Shown here: one piece after another, positions 27,608 through 36,033 of the stretch
Position numbering within the stretch: the first letter of the stretch is position 1
Layout of the letters: each line of letters opens with the position of its first letter
NCBI RefSeq assembly: GCF_936943645.1
Contig: NZ_CAKZJO010000010.1
Span: 1-50,697 of the forward strand
From: an uncultured Bradyrhizobium sp.
GTDB lineage: Bacteria > Pseudomonadota > Alphaproteobacteria > Rhizobiales > Xanthobacteraceae
DNA length: 50,697 bases
Reading direction: 5' to 3'
The notes under the pieces: model-generated
Seen by the model: only the letters and a program-made list of their open reading frames with translations
Told to the model about the DNA's origin: nothing
The model's database searches: none
Position numbers and translations under genes: made by a program

Positions 27608-28893
27608 GCGTCGAGATCACCAAGCTTGCCTCCGGCCTGACCGTCGTCACCGACAAGATGCCTCATCTGGAAACCGCCGCGCTCGGCGTCTGGGCCGGCG
27701 TCGGCGGGCGCGACGAGAAGCCGAACGAGCATGGCATCTCGCATCTGCTCGAACACATGGCGTTCAAGGGCACGACGAAGCGCTCCTCGCGCGAAATCGT
27801 CGAGGAGATCGAGGCGGTCGGCGGCGACCTCAATGCCGGCACCTCGACCGAGACGACGTCCTATTACGCGCGGGTGCTGAAGGCCGACGTGCCGCTCGCG
27901 CTCGACGTGCTCGCCGACATCCTGGCCAATCCCGCCTTCGAGCCGGACGAGCTGGAGCGCGAGAAGAACGTCATCGTGCAGGAGATCGGGGCCGCGCAGG
28001 ACACGCCCGACGACGTCGTGTTCGAGCATCTCAACGAGCTCTGCTATCCCGACCAGCCGATGGGCCGTTCGCTGCTCGGCACGGCCAAGACGCTGCGCAG
28101 CTTCAACCGCGACATGCTGCGCAGCTATCTCTCCACGCATTATCGCGGGCCCGACATGGTGGTGGCGGCGGCCGGTGCGGTCGATCACAGCCAGGTCGTC
28201 GCCGAGGCCGAGAAGCGCTTTGCGAGTTTCGAGGCGGCGCCGGGCCCGAAGCCGCAAACCGCTCAATTCGGCAAGGGCGGCGCCAAGGTGGTGCATCGCG
28301 AGCTGGAGCAGGCGCATCTGACGCTGGCGCTGGAAGGCGTGCCGCAGGCCGATGCGTCGCTGTTCTCGCTCCAGGTCTTCACCAACATCCTCGGCGGCGG
28401 AATGTCGTCCCGCCTGTTCCAGGAGGTGCGCGAGAAGCGCGGTCTCTGTTACTCGATCTACTCGTTCCACGCGCCCTATACCGACACCGGCTTCTTCGGC
28501 CTCTACACCGGCACCGATCCGGCCGATGCACCGGAGATGATGGAGGTCGTGGTCGACATCATGAATGAGTCGGTGGAAACGCTGACCGAGGCCGAGATCG
28601 CACGGGCCAAGGCGCAGATGAAGGCGGGCCTCCTGATGGCGCTGGAGAGCTGCTCGTCGCGCGCCGAGCAGCTCGCCCGGCATATTCTCGCCTATGGGCG
28701 GCCGCAGACGGTCGAGGAGCTGGTCGGCCGGATCGACGCGGTCAGCGTCGAATCGACCCGGGACGCGGCGCGTGCGCTGCTGGCGCGGAGCCGGCCTGCC
28801 GTTGTCGCATTAGGCAGTGGCAGGGGTCTGGACACGGCGGTATCTTTTGCGGAAGGATTGACCCGGGCGCGTGCCAAGGCGCGGCTGCATTAG
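27604..28893 (+). CDS. M16-family zinc metallopeptidase (processing-peptidase-like)
   Basis: This 429-residue protein resembles the mitochondrial processing peptidase beta subunit. The inverted zinc motif HxxEH is His47-L-L-Glu50-His51, with the third ligand Glu127 in 'EREKNVIVQEIG'. The second half has 'GGGMSSRLFQEVREKRGLCYSIYSF' and lacks a zinc site, as expected for the paired inactive domain. It has no signal peptide, suggesting a cytosolic peptidase, although some homologues are periplasmic. It is coupled to thrC by a 4-base overlap, an order common in rhizobia. Substrate unknown. Confidence 0.93.
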   Translation: MSVEITKLASGLTVVTDKMPHLETAALGVWAGVGGRDEKPNEHGISHLLEHMAFKGTTKRSSREIVEEIEAVGGDLNAGTSTETTSYYARVLKADVPLALDVLADILANPAFEPDELEREKNVIVQEIGAAQDTPDDVVFEHLNELCYPDQPMGRSLLGTAKTLRSFNRDMLRSYLSTHYRGPDMVVAAAGAVDHSQVVAEAEKRFASFEAAPGPKPQTAQFGKGGAKVVHRELEQAHLTLALEGVPQADASLFSLQVFTNILGGGMSSRLFQEVREKRGLCYSIYSFHAPYTDTGFFGLYTGTDPADAPEMMEVVVDIMNESVETLTEAEIARAKAQMKAGLLMALESCSSRAEQLARHILAYGRPQTVEELVGRIDAVSVESTRDAARALLARSRPAVVALGSGRGLDTAVSFAEGLTRARAKARLH

Positions 28894-28932
28894 GAGCCGC
28901 GCAACGGCGAGACCGCCCCGGGAAGCATCACC

Positions 28933-29520
28933 ATGGCCCTCTTTCGCCTGCCGTCCAGTGGACCCGCCACCCTCGCGCCGCGTGGCAACGGGCTGCTCTT
29001 GCGCGCACCGCAGATGTCGGACTTCCTGCAATGGGCGCATTTGCGCGAAACCAGCCGTGACTACCTGACGCCCTGGGAGCCGATCTGGCCCTCGGACGAC
29101 CTGACGCGCTCCGGCTTCCGTCGTCGCCTGCGCCGCTACTCCGAGGATATCGCCGCGGACCGCTCTTATCCCTTTCTGATCTTTCGCGAGCTCGACGGCG
29201 CCATGGTCGGCGGCATCACGCTGGCCAATGTCCGGCGCGGCATCGTGCAAGCCGGAACCATCGGCTACTGGGTCGGTCAGCCCCATGCGCATCGCGGCTA
29301 CATGACGGCGGCGCTGCGGGTGCTGCTGCCGACGCTGTTCGGTGAGCTGAACCTGCACCGGGTGGAGGCGGCCTGCATCCCCACCAATGCGCCCTCGATC
29401 CGGGTGCTGGAGAAATGCGGCTTCTCCCGTGAGGGGTTGGCGCGCCGCTATCTCTGCATCAACGGGATCTGGCAGGACCATTTGCTGTTCGGCCTGTTGC
29501 ACGAGGATTTCCGCGGCTGA
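28933..29520 (+). CDS. GNAT-family N-acetyltransferase (RimJ-like)
   Basis: This 195-residue protein has the GNAT fold. An N-terminal strand ('GNGLLLRAPQMSDFLQWAHLR') precedes 'YPFLIFRELDGAMVGGITLANV'. The acetyl-CoA motif A is 'AGTIGYWVGQPHAHRGYMTAALRVLLPTLF', with Q/R-x-x-G-x-G/A replaced by H-R-G-Y-M-T-A. It ends 'LHRVEAACIPTNAPSIRVLEKCGFSREGLARRYLCINGIWQDHLLF', the usual RimJ/RimL tail. It probably acetylates a protein N-terminus or a small amine. It lies 39 bases after the M16 peptidase, so the same operon is likely. Confidence 0.9.
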   Translation: MALFRLPSSGPATLAPRGNGLLLRAPQMSDFLQWAHLRETSRDYLTPWEPIWPSDDLTRSGFRRRLRRYSEDIAADRSYPFLIFRELDGAMVGGITLANVRRGIVQAGTIGYWVGQPHAHRGYMTAALRVLLPTLFGELNLHRVEAACIPTNAPSIRVLEKCGFSREGLARRYLCINGIWQDHLLFGLLHEDFRG

Positions 29521-29640
29521 GCTGCCCAGTTCGTGTGGCCAAATCCCCCTTTTTGCTGCCTTGGGTTCGCCGATTTTGGCGATATAAGGCGCTGGGCCTC
29601 CCGGGGATCCGCCGGGTTTTGTCATGGAGTACGGGCTTTG

Positions 29641-30291
29641 ATGGGGAAGCAGCTTCGGTCATCGCGGAATGTGCTGCGGCGAATGCCGGCGATCGCACTT
29701 GCATTGTCGGTGTCGTTCGCGGCGGTTTCGCCGGTTGCGGCGCAGTCATTGACCGACCGTTTCAAGAGCCTGTTCGGCGGCAAATCCGACGAGCCGGCCC
29801 CGCCCAAACCGGCGCCCGCACCCGGCCAGCCGGCGGAAGACGATCTCGATTGCCCGCAAGTGACGGTGCGCGCGGGGGCCTCGACCTACGCGGTCGGCGC
29901 CGGCGGCAAGCCGGCCGTCGGCAATGAGATTCGCTTCCAGGCCACGATCACCAAGATGGCGCGCGAATGCGCCCGCAGCAGCGCCGGTATCACCGCCCGG
30001 ATCGGCATTCAGGGCCGCGTCATTGCCGGCCCCGCCGGCGCGCCTGCCACGGTCGAGGTGCCCTTGCGCATCGCCGTCGTGCAGGGCGGCGTCGGCGAGA
30101 AGGTGATCGCCTCGAAGGCCTACCGGACCACGGTCGAGATGACGGATACCGGCAGCGTGCCCTTCACGTTCGTCGTCGAGGACATGAGCTATCCGGTGCC
30201 CGCGTCCGCGGTCGCCGATAGCTACATTTTCTATGTCGGCTTCGACCCGCAGGCGCTCTCGCCCGAGCCGAAGGGGCGGAAGAAGAAGTAG
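29641..30291 (+). CDS. Exported hypothetical protein, Pro/Ala-rich N-terminus
   Basis: This 216-residue protein has a basic N-terminus (MGKQLRSSRNVLRR), a hydrophobic stretch (AIALALSVSFAAVSPVAA) and a probable signal-peptidase site before QSLTDRFKSLF. A Pro-rich linker (APPKPAPAPGQPAED) leads to a beta-rich domain with 'LDCPQVTVRAGASTYAVG', 'RECARSSAGITARIGIQGRVI' and 'VPFTFVVEDMSYPVP'. The two cysteines may form a disulfide. I do not recognise a named family, though similar proteins are common next to GNAT genes in this order. It is probably periplasmic or outer-membrane associated. The ATG at 29641 is chosen to keep the signal peptide. Confidence 0.72.
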   Translation: MGKQLRSSRNVLRRMPAIALALSVSFAAVSPVAAQSLTDRFKSLFGGKSDEPAPPKPAPAPGQPAEDDLDCPQVTVRAGASTYAVGAGGKPAVGNEIRFQATITKMARECARSSAGITARIGIQGRVIAGPAGAPATVEVPLRIAVVQGGVGEKVIASKAYRTTVEMTDTGSVPFTFVVEDMSYPVPASAVADSYIFYVGFDPQALSPEPKGRKKK

Positions 30292-30333
30292 GGGATCAGT
30301 CTCCGCGCAGGCGCGTCCCATCAGCCAACGAAC

Positions 30334-31551
30334 TTAGGGGGCAGATGGATTGTCTTCAATTAGTTTTTCCACCGTTGGCGAGAAACACCGACTTGGCAAT
30401 TCCTTTCGTACCCAAAGTCGGGCTGCAATAGTCAGTCGTCTCAATCGCGAATCGTGAACGAGGTCGATACGACGTCTCGGGGAGTAAGAACTTATGGACG
30501 GTGGATCACATCCGACCACGCGAGCGGCGCCAAACCAAAAGATGTCTTCAATATCCGGCATGTTGTAGATGCGCTGAGGCGAAGCAAGGACCGAGCAAAA
30601 GAGATCAGCAATGCTAGCTGCGGAAGGATCGGGCGCACCAATTGCACCTGCGTGTTTCGCGCTGATCGGCAGACAGGCCAAATCTTCGAGTGGTTCTCCG
30701 ACTGAAGTGAGACTGTGTGTCCATACTGGATAATCGGGCCATCGATATCCTGGATAGATGCCGCAGATCATCATTGCGATGCAGTAGAATGGATAAGCCC
30801 GTAGCTCTGCCGGATGTGCTGAAATTCCAAAATTCGCGTCCATAGCTTGCGCAAAATTCTCGCAAGCGGCGCGGGTGCGATGATCGATGTTTCGATCGAT
30901 GGCCTCGATGAGATCGAACTGGATCAGGATAGCCGCTAATCGGGAAGCGGCGACGTGCCACCTGTCGAATGCACCACCCTTCGCGGCTGGCAGCCTCGCG
31001 AGCATTTCAGCAAGTGCGGCCTCTGCGCCACGGAGAATTGCTGATATGGTCAAACCAAACCTTTGGTCCTCGCCCTTATTCTTCGGGAGCCAATCAAACG
31101 ATTGGGAGGCCCCTCGAGGTGTTTCTCTAACAAGCGAAACGAAATCAGTAACGTTCAAGGCAGGCTGTCGTTCGAATTCTTCACCTATCTCGGGGCTTGG
31201 CTCCAGAGGCTCAGTAGGTGGAAGTGGTATTATCCCTCCTCCATCCGTACCATCTGAGCGACCGCTTCCGAGATAAACGCGTTTAACAAACTCGGTTATC
31301 TCTGAGAGAGTTCCAAACGGTACTTCACCCTGTTGGTCCAACAGGCCGAGCTGAAAGCCGTGTCTCTCTCCGCCAAGGGCGGTCGCGGGACTCGCAATTG
31401 GTGTCGGTGTAAACGTCGGAGGTGCGAAGTAGAATACAGGCCTGTCCGAGAGTGTGTTTCCTCGCTCAAGATCGTTCGCTCTCCAACTCGCAAATGCCAA
31501 CCCTCCCCGAGCATTGAGTGTATCGATATACCAGCTTGGTGGTTTGCGCAT
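30334..31551 (-). CDS. Uncharacterised protein, third gene of AT-rich island operon
   Basis: This 405-residue protein has no signal peptide, membrane helix or recognised motif. The N-terminal third (MRKPPSWYIDTLNARGGLAF) ends in a low-complexity linker (GRSDGTDGGGIIPLPPTEP, about residues 97-115). A helix-rich middle includes 'GLTISAILRGAEAALAEMLARLPAA' and 'RLAAILIQFDLIEAIDRNID'. A Trp/Tyr/Cys-rich C-terminal part follows ('AYPFYCIAMMICGIYPGYRWPDYPVWTHSL', 'IFWFGAARVVGC'). It starts 13 bases after the stop of the second island gene, so it is the last gene of a three-gene operon. Base composition is well below the chromosomal neighbours, a sign of transfer. Function unknown. Confidence 0.7.
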   Translation of the reverse strand: MRKPPSWYIDTLNARGGLAFASWRANDLERGNTLSDRPVFYFAPPTFTPTPIASPATALGGERHGFQLGLLDQQGEVPFGTLSEITEFVKRVYLGSGRSDGTDGGGIIPLPPTEPLEPSPEIGEEFERQPALNVTDFVSLVRETPRGASQSFDWLPKNKGEDQRFGLTISAILRGAEAALAEMLARLPAAKGGAFDRWHVAASRLAAILIQFDLIEAIDRNIDHRTRAACENFAQAMDANFGISAHPAELRAYPFYCIAMMICGIYPGYRWPDYPVWTHSLTSVGEPLEDLACLPISAKHAGAIGAPDPSAASIADLFCSVLASPQRIYNMPDIEDIFWFGAARVVGCDPPSISSYSPRRRIDLVHDSRLRRLTIAARLWVRKELPSRCFSPTVEKLIEDNPSAP

Positions 31552-31564
31552 CCGATCGCTCTTG

Positions 31565-32449
31565 TTAGGTACGCGTGCGACCCGTAGTCGTCACCACGCG
31601 GATTGAAATGTTGCTTTCTGCCAAATGCCTTTCAGCTACGCGACGGCGTCGTCGCCAAAGGAGCTCGGCCATTCTGGTGCCCCCGCTGATGCTTCGATCT
31701 CGGATTCGTTCGTCCAATGCAACATCCGCGGCCGATAGGCGGACTTCCTCAATCGCACTGGGACCAAATGACTGATTTCTTAAAACCTCGATGTAGTCTT
31801 CATCGTCTAAAACGCCAGCAGAAATCATGGCGGTCGTTAGTAGTCGGTCGCTGCTAGGCCGTGTCGAGAGAACCTTGATGGCCGCTATTGGTGCCAAATC
31901 GCTTTTGAAGGTGCCGCGCATGGAATTCATGATGAGGGCGTGTTGCTGGGCCTCTGATTTTCGTCGATCGATACCTTGTCTTAGAGGATCTCTGATTAGG
32001 TCATAGGAGTTCCGGTCGAGTATTGAGAGCTGCGCATCCGTTGTCAGTCTCCGGAGAACAAGACAAAAATCCCCGTAAAATCCAATTCCCGCACCATTCA
32101 ACTCTATAGCTGCAAAGTAGATTTGATGGGGCTTCAGGCCCGTGACCGTGGCGATTGCGGAATCGACAGTTTTCCTTTTTCTTGAAACTTTGGGGGCCTT
32201 CCCAATGCGTGGCTGTTTTTCAAGGTCATATGCATTCATGTAACGGCCTCCGCGGCAAAACGCCGGAACGTACGCCGATGACATGTTTGCTACGATGCGG
32301 GCGCCGCAGCTGTCGAAAGCACTGCCTCCGCAGACTGTAAGGTCAATCAGATTTGCGTTTGCCGAAGGGTAGTTATTTGAGTCGCCGCTAACTTCTCGGA
32401 GTCTCCGGACAAGAACATTTAGTTTCCGGCGCCAACTTGGAGCCTTCAT
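31565..32449 (-). CDS. Uncharacterised protein, second gene of AT-rich island operon
   Basis: This 294-residue cytosolic protein has a basic N-terminus (MKAPSWRRKLNVLVRRLREV), a Cys/Gly stretch ('VCGGSAFDSCGARIVAN') and a Lys/Arg patch ('KAPKVSRKRKTVD'). A beta-rich centre follows ('YFAAIELNGAGIGFYGDFCLVLRRL', then 'LSILDRNSYDL', about residues 105-155), and then a helical half ending in an Arg-rich tail (LLWRRRRRVAERHL). The 'YGD-x-C-L-V-L' then 'DRNSYD' arrangement weakly recalls small ADP-ribosyltransferase-like domains, but I cannot support that assignment. Its start overlaps the first island gene's stop by 4 bases (ATGA, 32446-32449). Function unknown. Confidence 0.7.
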   Translation of the reverse strand: MKAPSWRRKLNVLVRRLREVSGDSNNYPSANANLIDLTVCGGSAFDSCGARIVANMSSAYVPAFCRGGRYMNAYDLEKQPRIGKAPKVSRKRKTVDSAIATVTGLKPHQIYFAAIELNGAGIGFYGDFCLVLRRLTTDAQLSILDRNSYDLIRDPLRQGIDRRKSEAQQHALIMNSMRGTFKSDLAPIAAIKVLSTRPSSDRLLTTAMISAGVLDDEDYIEVLRNQSFGPSAIEEVRLSAADVALDERIRDRSISGGTRMAELLWRRRRRVAERHLAESNISIRVVTTTGRTRT

Positions 32450-32904
32450 TTGGAGAGTTCTTTCGCTGGAGGAGTCGGTTTAACATTGTCTAAGTTTGCA
32501 GCTGCAAATAATGCAATACTCAACACTCCAAGAGCAAAGCCTCCGAATTGGATAGTCATTGCTATCCGCCGTAGCCGCGTAATATTGTGTCGGGCTCTTT
32601 CCCCATCTGCCTGATTGTTCTTGTAGTCGCGGTAAGACGCATAAAATCGCTCCCACCCGTACAAGTTTCCCATCGCTCCAATGGTGGAAAGACCCAATGC
32701 TATCCAACCAAGCCACATAAGCCCTTCCCATTTAGGAACGGGAACGCTTGGTCGGAAGCTTACGGTAAATGCCAGCAGTCCAGTTGCAACTAGGAATGTC
32801 GTCTTGATTAGCTCTAGCCGAAACTGGTTCGCGAAGCCGATATCGGTCTGAAGCGCTGCAATAGTCGGAATAGGAGAAGTTGGAGGGCCGCTTGTGATCG
32901 TCAT
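32446..32904 (-). CDS. Three-helix membrane protein, first gene of AT-rich island operon
   Basis: This protein of about 152 residues starts MTITSGPPTSPIPTIAAL. The ATG at 32902-32904 has GGGGAG five bases upstream. A TTG at 32982 would extend the frame by 26 residues, but that stretch overlaps a candidate promoter (TTGACA with a -10-like CTGATA 18 bases on), so it is rejected. Three hydrophobic helices are visible: 'FLVATGLLAFTVSF', 'LMWLGWIALGLSTIGAMGNLYGW' and 'FGGFALGVLSIALFAAANL'. A charged segment with 'YASYRDYKNNQADGERAR' lies between the second and third. No family is recognised. It leads the island operon and is translationally coupled to the next gene. Confidence 0.68.
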   Translation of the reverse strand: MTITSGPPTSPIPTIAALQTDIGFANQFRLELIKTTFLVATGLLAFTVSFRPSVPVPKWEGLMWLGWIALGLSTIGAMGNLYGWERFYASYRDYKNNQADGERARHNITRLRRIAMTIQFGGFALGVLSIALFAAANLDNVKPTPPAKELSK

Positions 32905-32934
32905 ACCTGCTCCCCAAGTCAACCAAAAAGAGAG

Positions 32935-32964
32935 TATCAGGATATTAAAATCAGTAATTGTCAA
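32935..32964 (-). promoter_or_regulatory. Candidate promoter of the island operon
   Basis: On the minus strand, TTGACA is followed at 18 bases by CTGATA, inside an AT-rich stretch. It is about 30 bases upstream of the preferred ATG at 32904 and downstream of the ATP synthase terminator hairpin. Confidence 0.5.
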
Positions 32965-32985
32965 GCGCGACAAACTGTTCAAACA

Positions 32986-33016
32986 AAAAAGCCGGCGCTC
33001 ATCGCGCCGGCTTTTT
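32986..33016. terminator. Bidirectional terminator of the F0 ATP synthase operon
   Basis: AAAAAGCCGGCGC-tcatc-GCGCCGGCTTTTT is a perfect 13-bp inverted repeat. The GC stem is flanked by A5/T5, so it works on both strands. It is 20 bases after the atpF stop on the minus strand, and it insulates the island promoter just beyond it. Confidence 0.92.
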
Positions 33017-33036
33017 GATGGGTGAAGGCAAATGCC

Positions 33037-33522
33037 TCAGTTCAGCTTCTGCCTGACCTCGTTGATGCCCTTGGCCAGCAGGTCGTCGGCGACCTGGCCC
33101 TTGACCGACTGCGACAGGATCGTGGAGGCGGCCTGGACGGCGGCTTCCGCGGCTGCGGCGCGGACATCGGCCAGCGCCTGGGCCTCGGCGAGCGCGATCT
33201 TGCTCTCCGCGGTCTTGGTCCGGCGGGCGACGAAGTCTTCCATCTTCGCCTTGGCGTCGGCCGCGATGCGCTCGGCTTCGGACTTGGCATTGGCGATGAT
33301 GTCGGCGGCTTCGCGCTCGGCCGTCGCACTGCGCGCCTTGTAGTCGGCGAGCACCTTGGCCGCTTCCTGCTTGAGGCGCTGGGCGTCGTCGAGCTCGGCC
33401 TTGATGCGGGCGGCGCGATGATCGAGCGCGGTCATCGCCGACTTGAAGACCCCGAGATAGCCGAACACGACCATCAGGATCACGAAGGCGACGGCGACCC
33501 AAGTCTCTGGATCGAAGAACAT
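33037..33522 (-). CDS. atpF: F0 ATP synthase subunit b
   Basis: This 161-residue subunit forms the peripheral stalk. A single membrane helix at the N-terminus ([21 protein letters not shown]) is followed by a long charged coiled coil ('[41 protein letters not shown]'). It ends '[23 protein letters not shown]'. It lies 5 bases after the b' gene and is the last gene of the F0 operon before the terminator. Confidence 0.95.
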   Translation of the reverse strand: MFFDPETWVAVAFVILMVVFGYLGVFKSAMTALDHRAARIKAELDDAQRLKQEAAKVLADYKARSATAEREAADIIANAKSEAERIAADAKAKMEDFVARRTKTAESKIALAEAQALADVRAAAAEAAVQAASTILSQSVKGQVADDLLAKGINEVRQKLN

Positions 33523-33527
33523 ATCGA

Positions 33528-34094
33528 CTAACCCTTCAAGGACGCGTCAACGGCAGCATTGACCGAGGCCGCATCCGGAACCACGCCGGTGAGTTGCTGC
33601 ACGATCTGGCCTGCCGCATCGGCCGCGATGCCGCGGACGTTGCTCATGGCGGTGGCGCGGGTCGAGGCGATGGTCTTCTCCGCCCCGGCGAGCTTGGCCG
33701 CCAATTGTTCTTCCAGCGCCTTGCGCTCGGCATCGGCCTGCGCATTCGCCTTGTCGCGGGATTCGTTGCCGATCGCCTGTGCCCGCGTGCGCGCCGCGGC
33801 GAGCTCGCTTTCATAGGCCTTCAGCGCCGCCTCGGACTGATCCTTCAGCTTCTGCGCCTCAGTGAGGTCACCCTCGATCTTGTTCTGGCGCGCCTCGATC
33901 GCACCGCCGACCTTCGGCAGAGCGAGCTTGGACACGATCACGTAAAGCAGGACGAAGAAGATCGCGAGCGACACCAGCTGCGAAGCAAAAGTGCTGCTCT
34001 CGAACGGCGGAAAACCGCCGCCGTGATGACCGCCATCGGCTTCGGTGTGAGCGCCCGCCGCCGGACCTTTTGCCCCGCCATGACTCTCGGCCAT
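33528..34094 (-). CDS. atpG: F0 ATP synthase subunit b'
   Basis: This 188-residue second stalk subunit is typical of photosynthetic and related alphaproteobacteria. The N-terminus is Gly/His-rich ([23 protein letters not shown]). A membrane helix ([25 protein letters not shown]) follows, then a coiled coil with '[42 protein letters not shown]'. It forms a heterodimer with subunit b. It is followed by atpF 5 bases on and preceded by atpE. Confidence 0.94.
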   Translation of the reverse strand: MAESHGGAKGPAAGAHTEADGGHHGGGFPPFESSTFASQLVSLAIFFVLLYVIVSKLALPKVGGAIEARQNKIEGDLTEAQKLKDQSEAALKAYESELAAARTRAQAIGNESRDKANAQADAERKALEEQLAAKLAGAEKTIASTRATAMSNVRGIAADAAGQIVQQLTGVVPDAASVNAAVDASLKG

Positions 34095-34155
34095 GGAGTA
34101 CTCCTGTTGCTGTCACGCGCCGCTTCGGATGAAGCGGCGCGAAAGAAGTCGTTCT

Positions 34156-34383
34156 TTAGAAAACGAACAGCAGAAGCAGCGCGATCAGCAGCGAGAAGAT
34201 GCCGAGCGCTTCGGTCACGGCGAAGCCGAAGATCAGGTTGCCGAACTGGCCCTGAGCGGCCGAGGGGTTGCGAACGGCTGCGGCGAGGTAGTTGCCGAAG
34301 ATCACGCCCACGCCGACGCCCGCGCCGCCCATGCCGATGCACGCGATGCCCGCGCCGATAAGTTTTGCTGCTGTCGGATCCAT
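34156..34383 (-). CDS. atpE: F0 ATP synthase subunit c
   Basis: This 75-residue hairpin protein of the rotor ring has a first helix rich in Gly ('[25 protein letters not shown]'), the polar loop 'RNPSAAQGQ' and a second helix with proton-carrying Glu58 in '[20 protein letters not shown]'. Length and both helices match the family. A GGAGTC ribosome-like site precedes the ATG. Confidence 0.96.
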   Translation of the reverse strand: MDPTAAKLIGAGIACIGMGGAGVGVGVIFGNYLAAAVRNPSAAQGQFGNLIFGFAVTEALGIFSLLIALLLLFVF

Positions 34384-34436
34384 TTTAGACTCCTTGGAAG
34401 AAAGATTGGGTTGTGGGTGGAAATTCCCCGGACAGC

Positions 34437-35186
34437 TCAGTGTCCCGGATGAATGGCGTCGTTGAGGTAGATGCAGGTCAGGATCGCAAACACGTAGGCT
34501 TGCAGGAACGCGACCAGAATCTCGAGCGCGTAGAGCGCGATCGTGAGCGCCAGCGGCAGCACGCCGCCGACCCAGCCGACGGCGCCGAGCGAGAAGCCCA
34601 GCATGGCGACGAAGCCCGCGAACACCTTCAGCGCGATGTGGCCGGCCAGCATGTTGGCGAACAGACGAATGCTGTGCGAGACCGGCCGCAGGAAGAACGA
34701 CAGGATCTCGATGAACATGACCAGCGGCAGGATGTAGCCCGGGACGCCGTGGGGAACGAAGATGGAGAAGAACTTCAGGCCGTTCTTGGCGACGCCGTAG
34801 ATCAGCACGGTGAAGAACACCAGCAGCGCCAGCCCGACGGTGACGATCAGATGGCTCGAGACCGTGAAGGTGTAGGGAATGATGCCGACCAGGTTCGAGA
34901 CGCAGATGAACATGAACAGCGAGAAGATCAGCGGGAAGAACTTCATGCCTTCCGAGCCGGCCGTCGAGCGGATGGTTGAGGCGACGAACTCGTAGGAGAT
35001 TTCGGCGACCGATTGCAGGCGCCCGGGAACCAGCTGCGTGCCGCTGGCGAGCATCAGGAGCGAGATGATCGCGACTGCCACCAGCATGTAGAGCGACGAA
35101 TTGGTGAAGGCGATCGTGTGATTGCCGATATGGCCGATCGTGAAGAGAGGCTCGATGTTGAACTGGTGGATCGGATCGATTTTCAT
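34437..35186 (-). CDS. atpB: F0 ATP synthase subunit a
   Basis: This 249-residue proton-channel subunit has five to six helices. The essential arginine is Arg174 in '[20 protein letters not shown]'. Helix four has '[52 protein letters not shown]', and the last helix shows '[29 protein letters not shown]'. It is preceded by the AtpI gene and followed by atpE, the usual order for the separate F0 operon of alphaproteobacteria. Confidence 0.96.
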   Translation of the reverse strand: MKIDPIHQFNIEPLFTIGHIGNHTIAFTNSSLYMLVAVAIISLLMLASGTQLVPGRLQSVAEISYEFVASTIRSTAGSEGMKFFPLIFSLFMFICVSNLVGIIPYTFTVSSHLIVTVGLALLVFFTVLIYGVAKNGLKFFSIFVPHGVPGYILPLVMFIEILSFFLRPVSHSIRLFANMLAGHIALKVFAGFVAMLGFSLGAVGWVGGVLPLALTIALYALEILVAFLQAYVFAILTCIYLNDAIHPGH

Positions 35187-35298
35187 CGGCGCGGCATCTC
35201 TTGGTCTGCCGGGCGATGCCGGCGGGTCTCGGTCTGCCGGCCGGGCCGGCCCGTACCGGCGGAACCGGCACGATCATTCCTCTCCTGGTGGGATTGCC

Positions 35299-35673
35299 TT
35301 ACGAACCACCGCGCCTGTTTTGACCCGCGCCTGCCGATCTCACCACATTCACCACGCCGGCCACGAAGCCGAGCAGCAGGAACACGATAAATCCGAAAGG
35401 CGACGTCGACAGCAAGCGGTCGAACCCCCAGCCAATCCCCGCTCCGACAGCGACACCGGCGACCAACTCGGAGGATAACCGAAAACCAAGCGCCATCGCC
35501 GAGGCTCTGGCCGCTCCGTCTCCACCGTCACCTGCGGGTTGCTCGGTCTTGATCCGGCGGTCGCGAAATTCGGACAACCGCTGATCGAGACTTCCGAGCC
35601 GTTCGGAAAGCGCAGCTTCATCGGACGATCTATCGCGATCTCCATTCTCGCCGTGTCCCGTGCCCTGTGTCAT
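35299..35673 (-). CDS. atpI: AtpI/AtpZ-type ATP synthase assembly protein
   Basis: This 124-residue protein has a hydrophilic N-terminal half with a short coiled coil (AALSERLGSLDQRLSEFRDRR) and two C-terminal membrane helices ('GFRLSSELVAGVAVGAGIGWGFDRLL' and 'SPFGFIVFLLLGFVAGVVNVVRSAG'). This matches AtpI/AtpZ, which helps assemble the c-ring and may transport Mg/Ca. It is the first gene of the F0 operon, with a promoter at 35740-35768. Confidence 0.9.
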   Translation of the reverse strand: MTQGTGHGENGDRDRSSDEAALSERLGSLDQRLSEFRDRRIKTEQPAGDGGDGAARASAMALGFRLSSELVAGVAVGAGIGWGFDRLLSTSPFGFIVFLLLGFVAGVVNVVRSAGAGQNRRGGS

Positions 35674-36033
35674 GCAACGAAGACCCGAAACGCCGCGGCT
35701 GAATGGAAATTGCGCCCGCCACCCTCAAAAGCCGCGCGGACCATACTGATGGCCTATAATCAAGTCAAGCCAAGTCACGATTGCGTCTCTTTCGATTATC
35801 TAATTGATTTGATTGACAATATCGGCGCGCACGGCAGCGCTGCACACAGCGTGACGCCGCACCGCAGCAGCTCGCTGCATGATCGGCGGACACGGTCGCC
35901 ATTTCGCCGCGCTGCCGGGATCAATGGGGATGGCTGGATCGTTCATGTCCGGCGGGTGTTTTGGGCGGCGGATCGCCGCGCCGGGGTGTAGAATTTGCGG
36001 GAGTGCCACCTACGCGTCGTGGCGGAGAGCGCG
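35674..36033. other. Spacer between atpI and a divergent gene
   Basis: This 360-base stretch has no convincing gene. It holds the F0 operon promoter (35740-35768, minus strand) and an AT-rich segment around 35755-35825 rich in TTGA/TCAA motifs. No clear plus-strand promoter is seen. Confidence 0.55.
35740..35768 (-). promoter_or_regulatory. Sigma-70 promoter of the F0 ATP synthase operon
   Basis: On the minus strand, TTGACT (complement of 35763-35768) is followed by exactly 17 bases and TATGGT (complement of 35740-35745). It would start transcription about 60 bases before the atpI ATG at 35673. Confidence 0.55.

Noticed and set aside
30292..33036. Integrative element with attachment sites
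   Set aside because: No tRNA, integrase or direct repeats were found at the borders of the AT-rich block, so only 'island-like' is supported.
35813..35824. Plus-strand promoter TTGACA near 35813 for the gene at 36034
   Set aside because: No -10-like hexamer lies 16-18 bases downstream.
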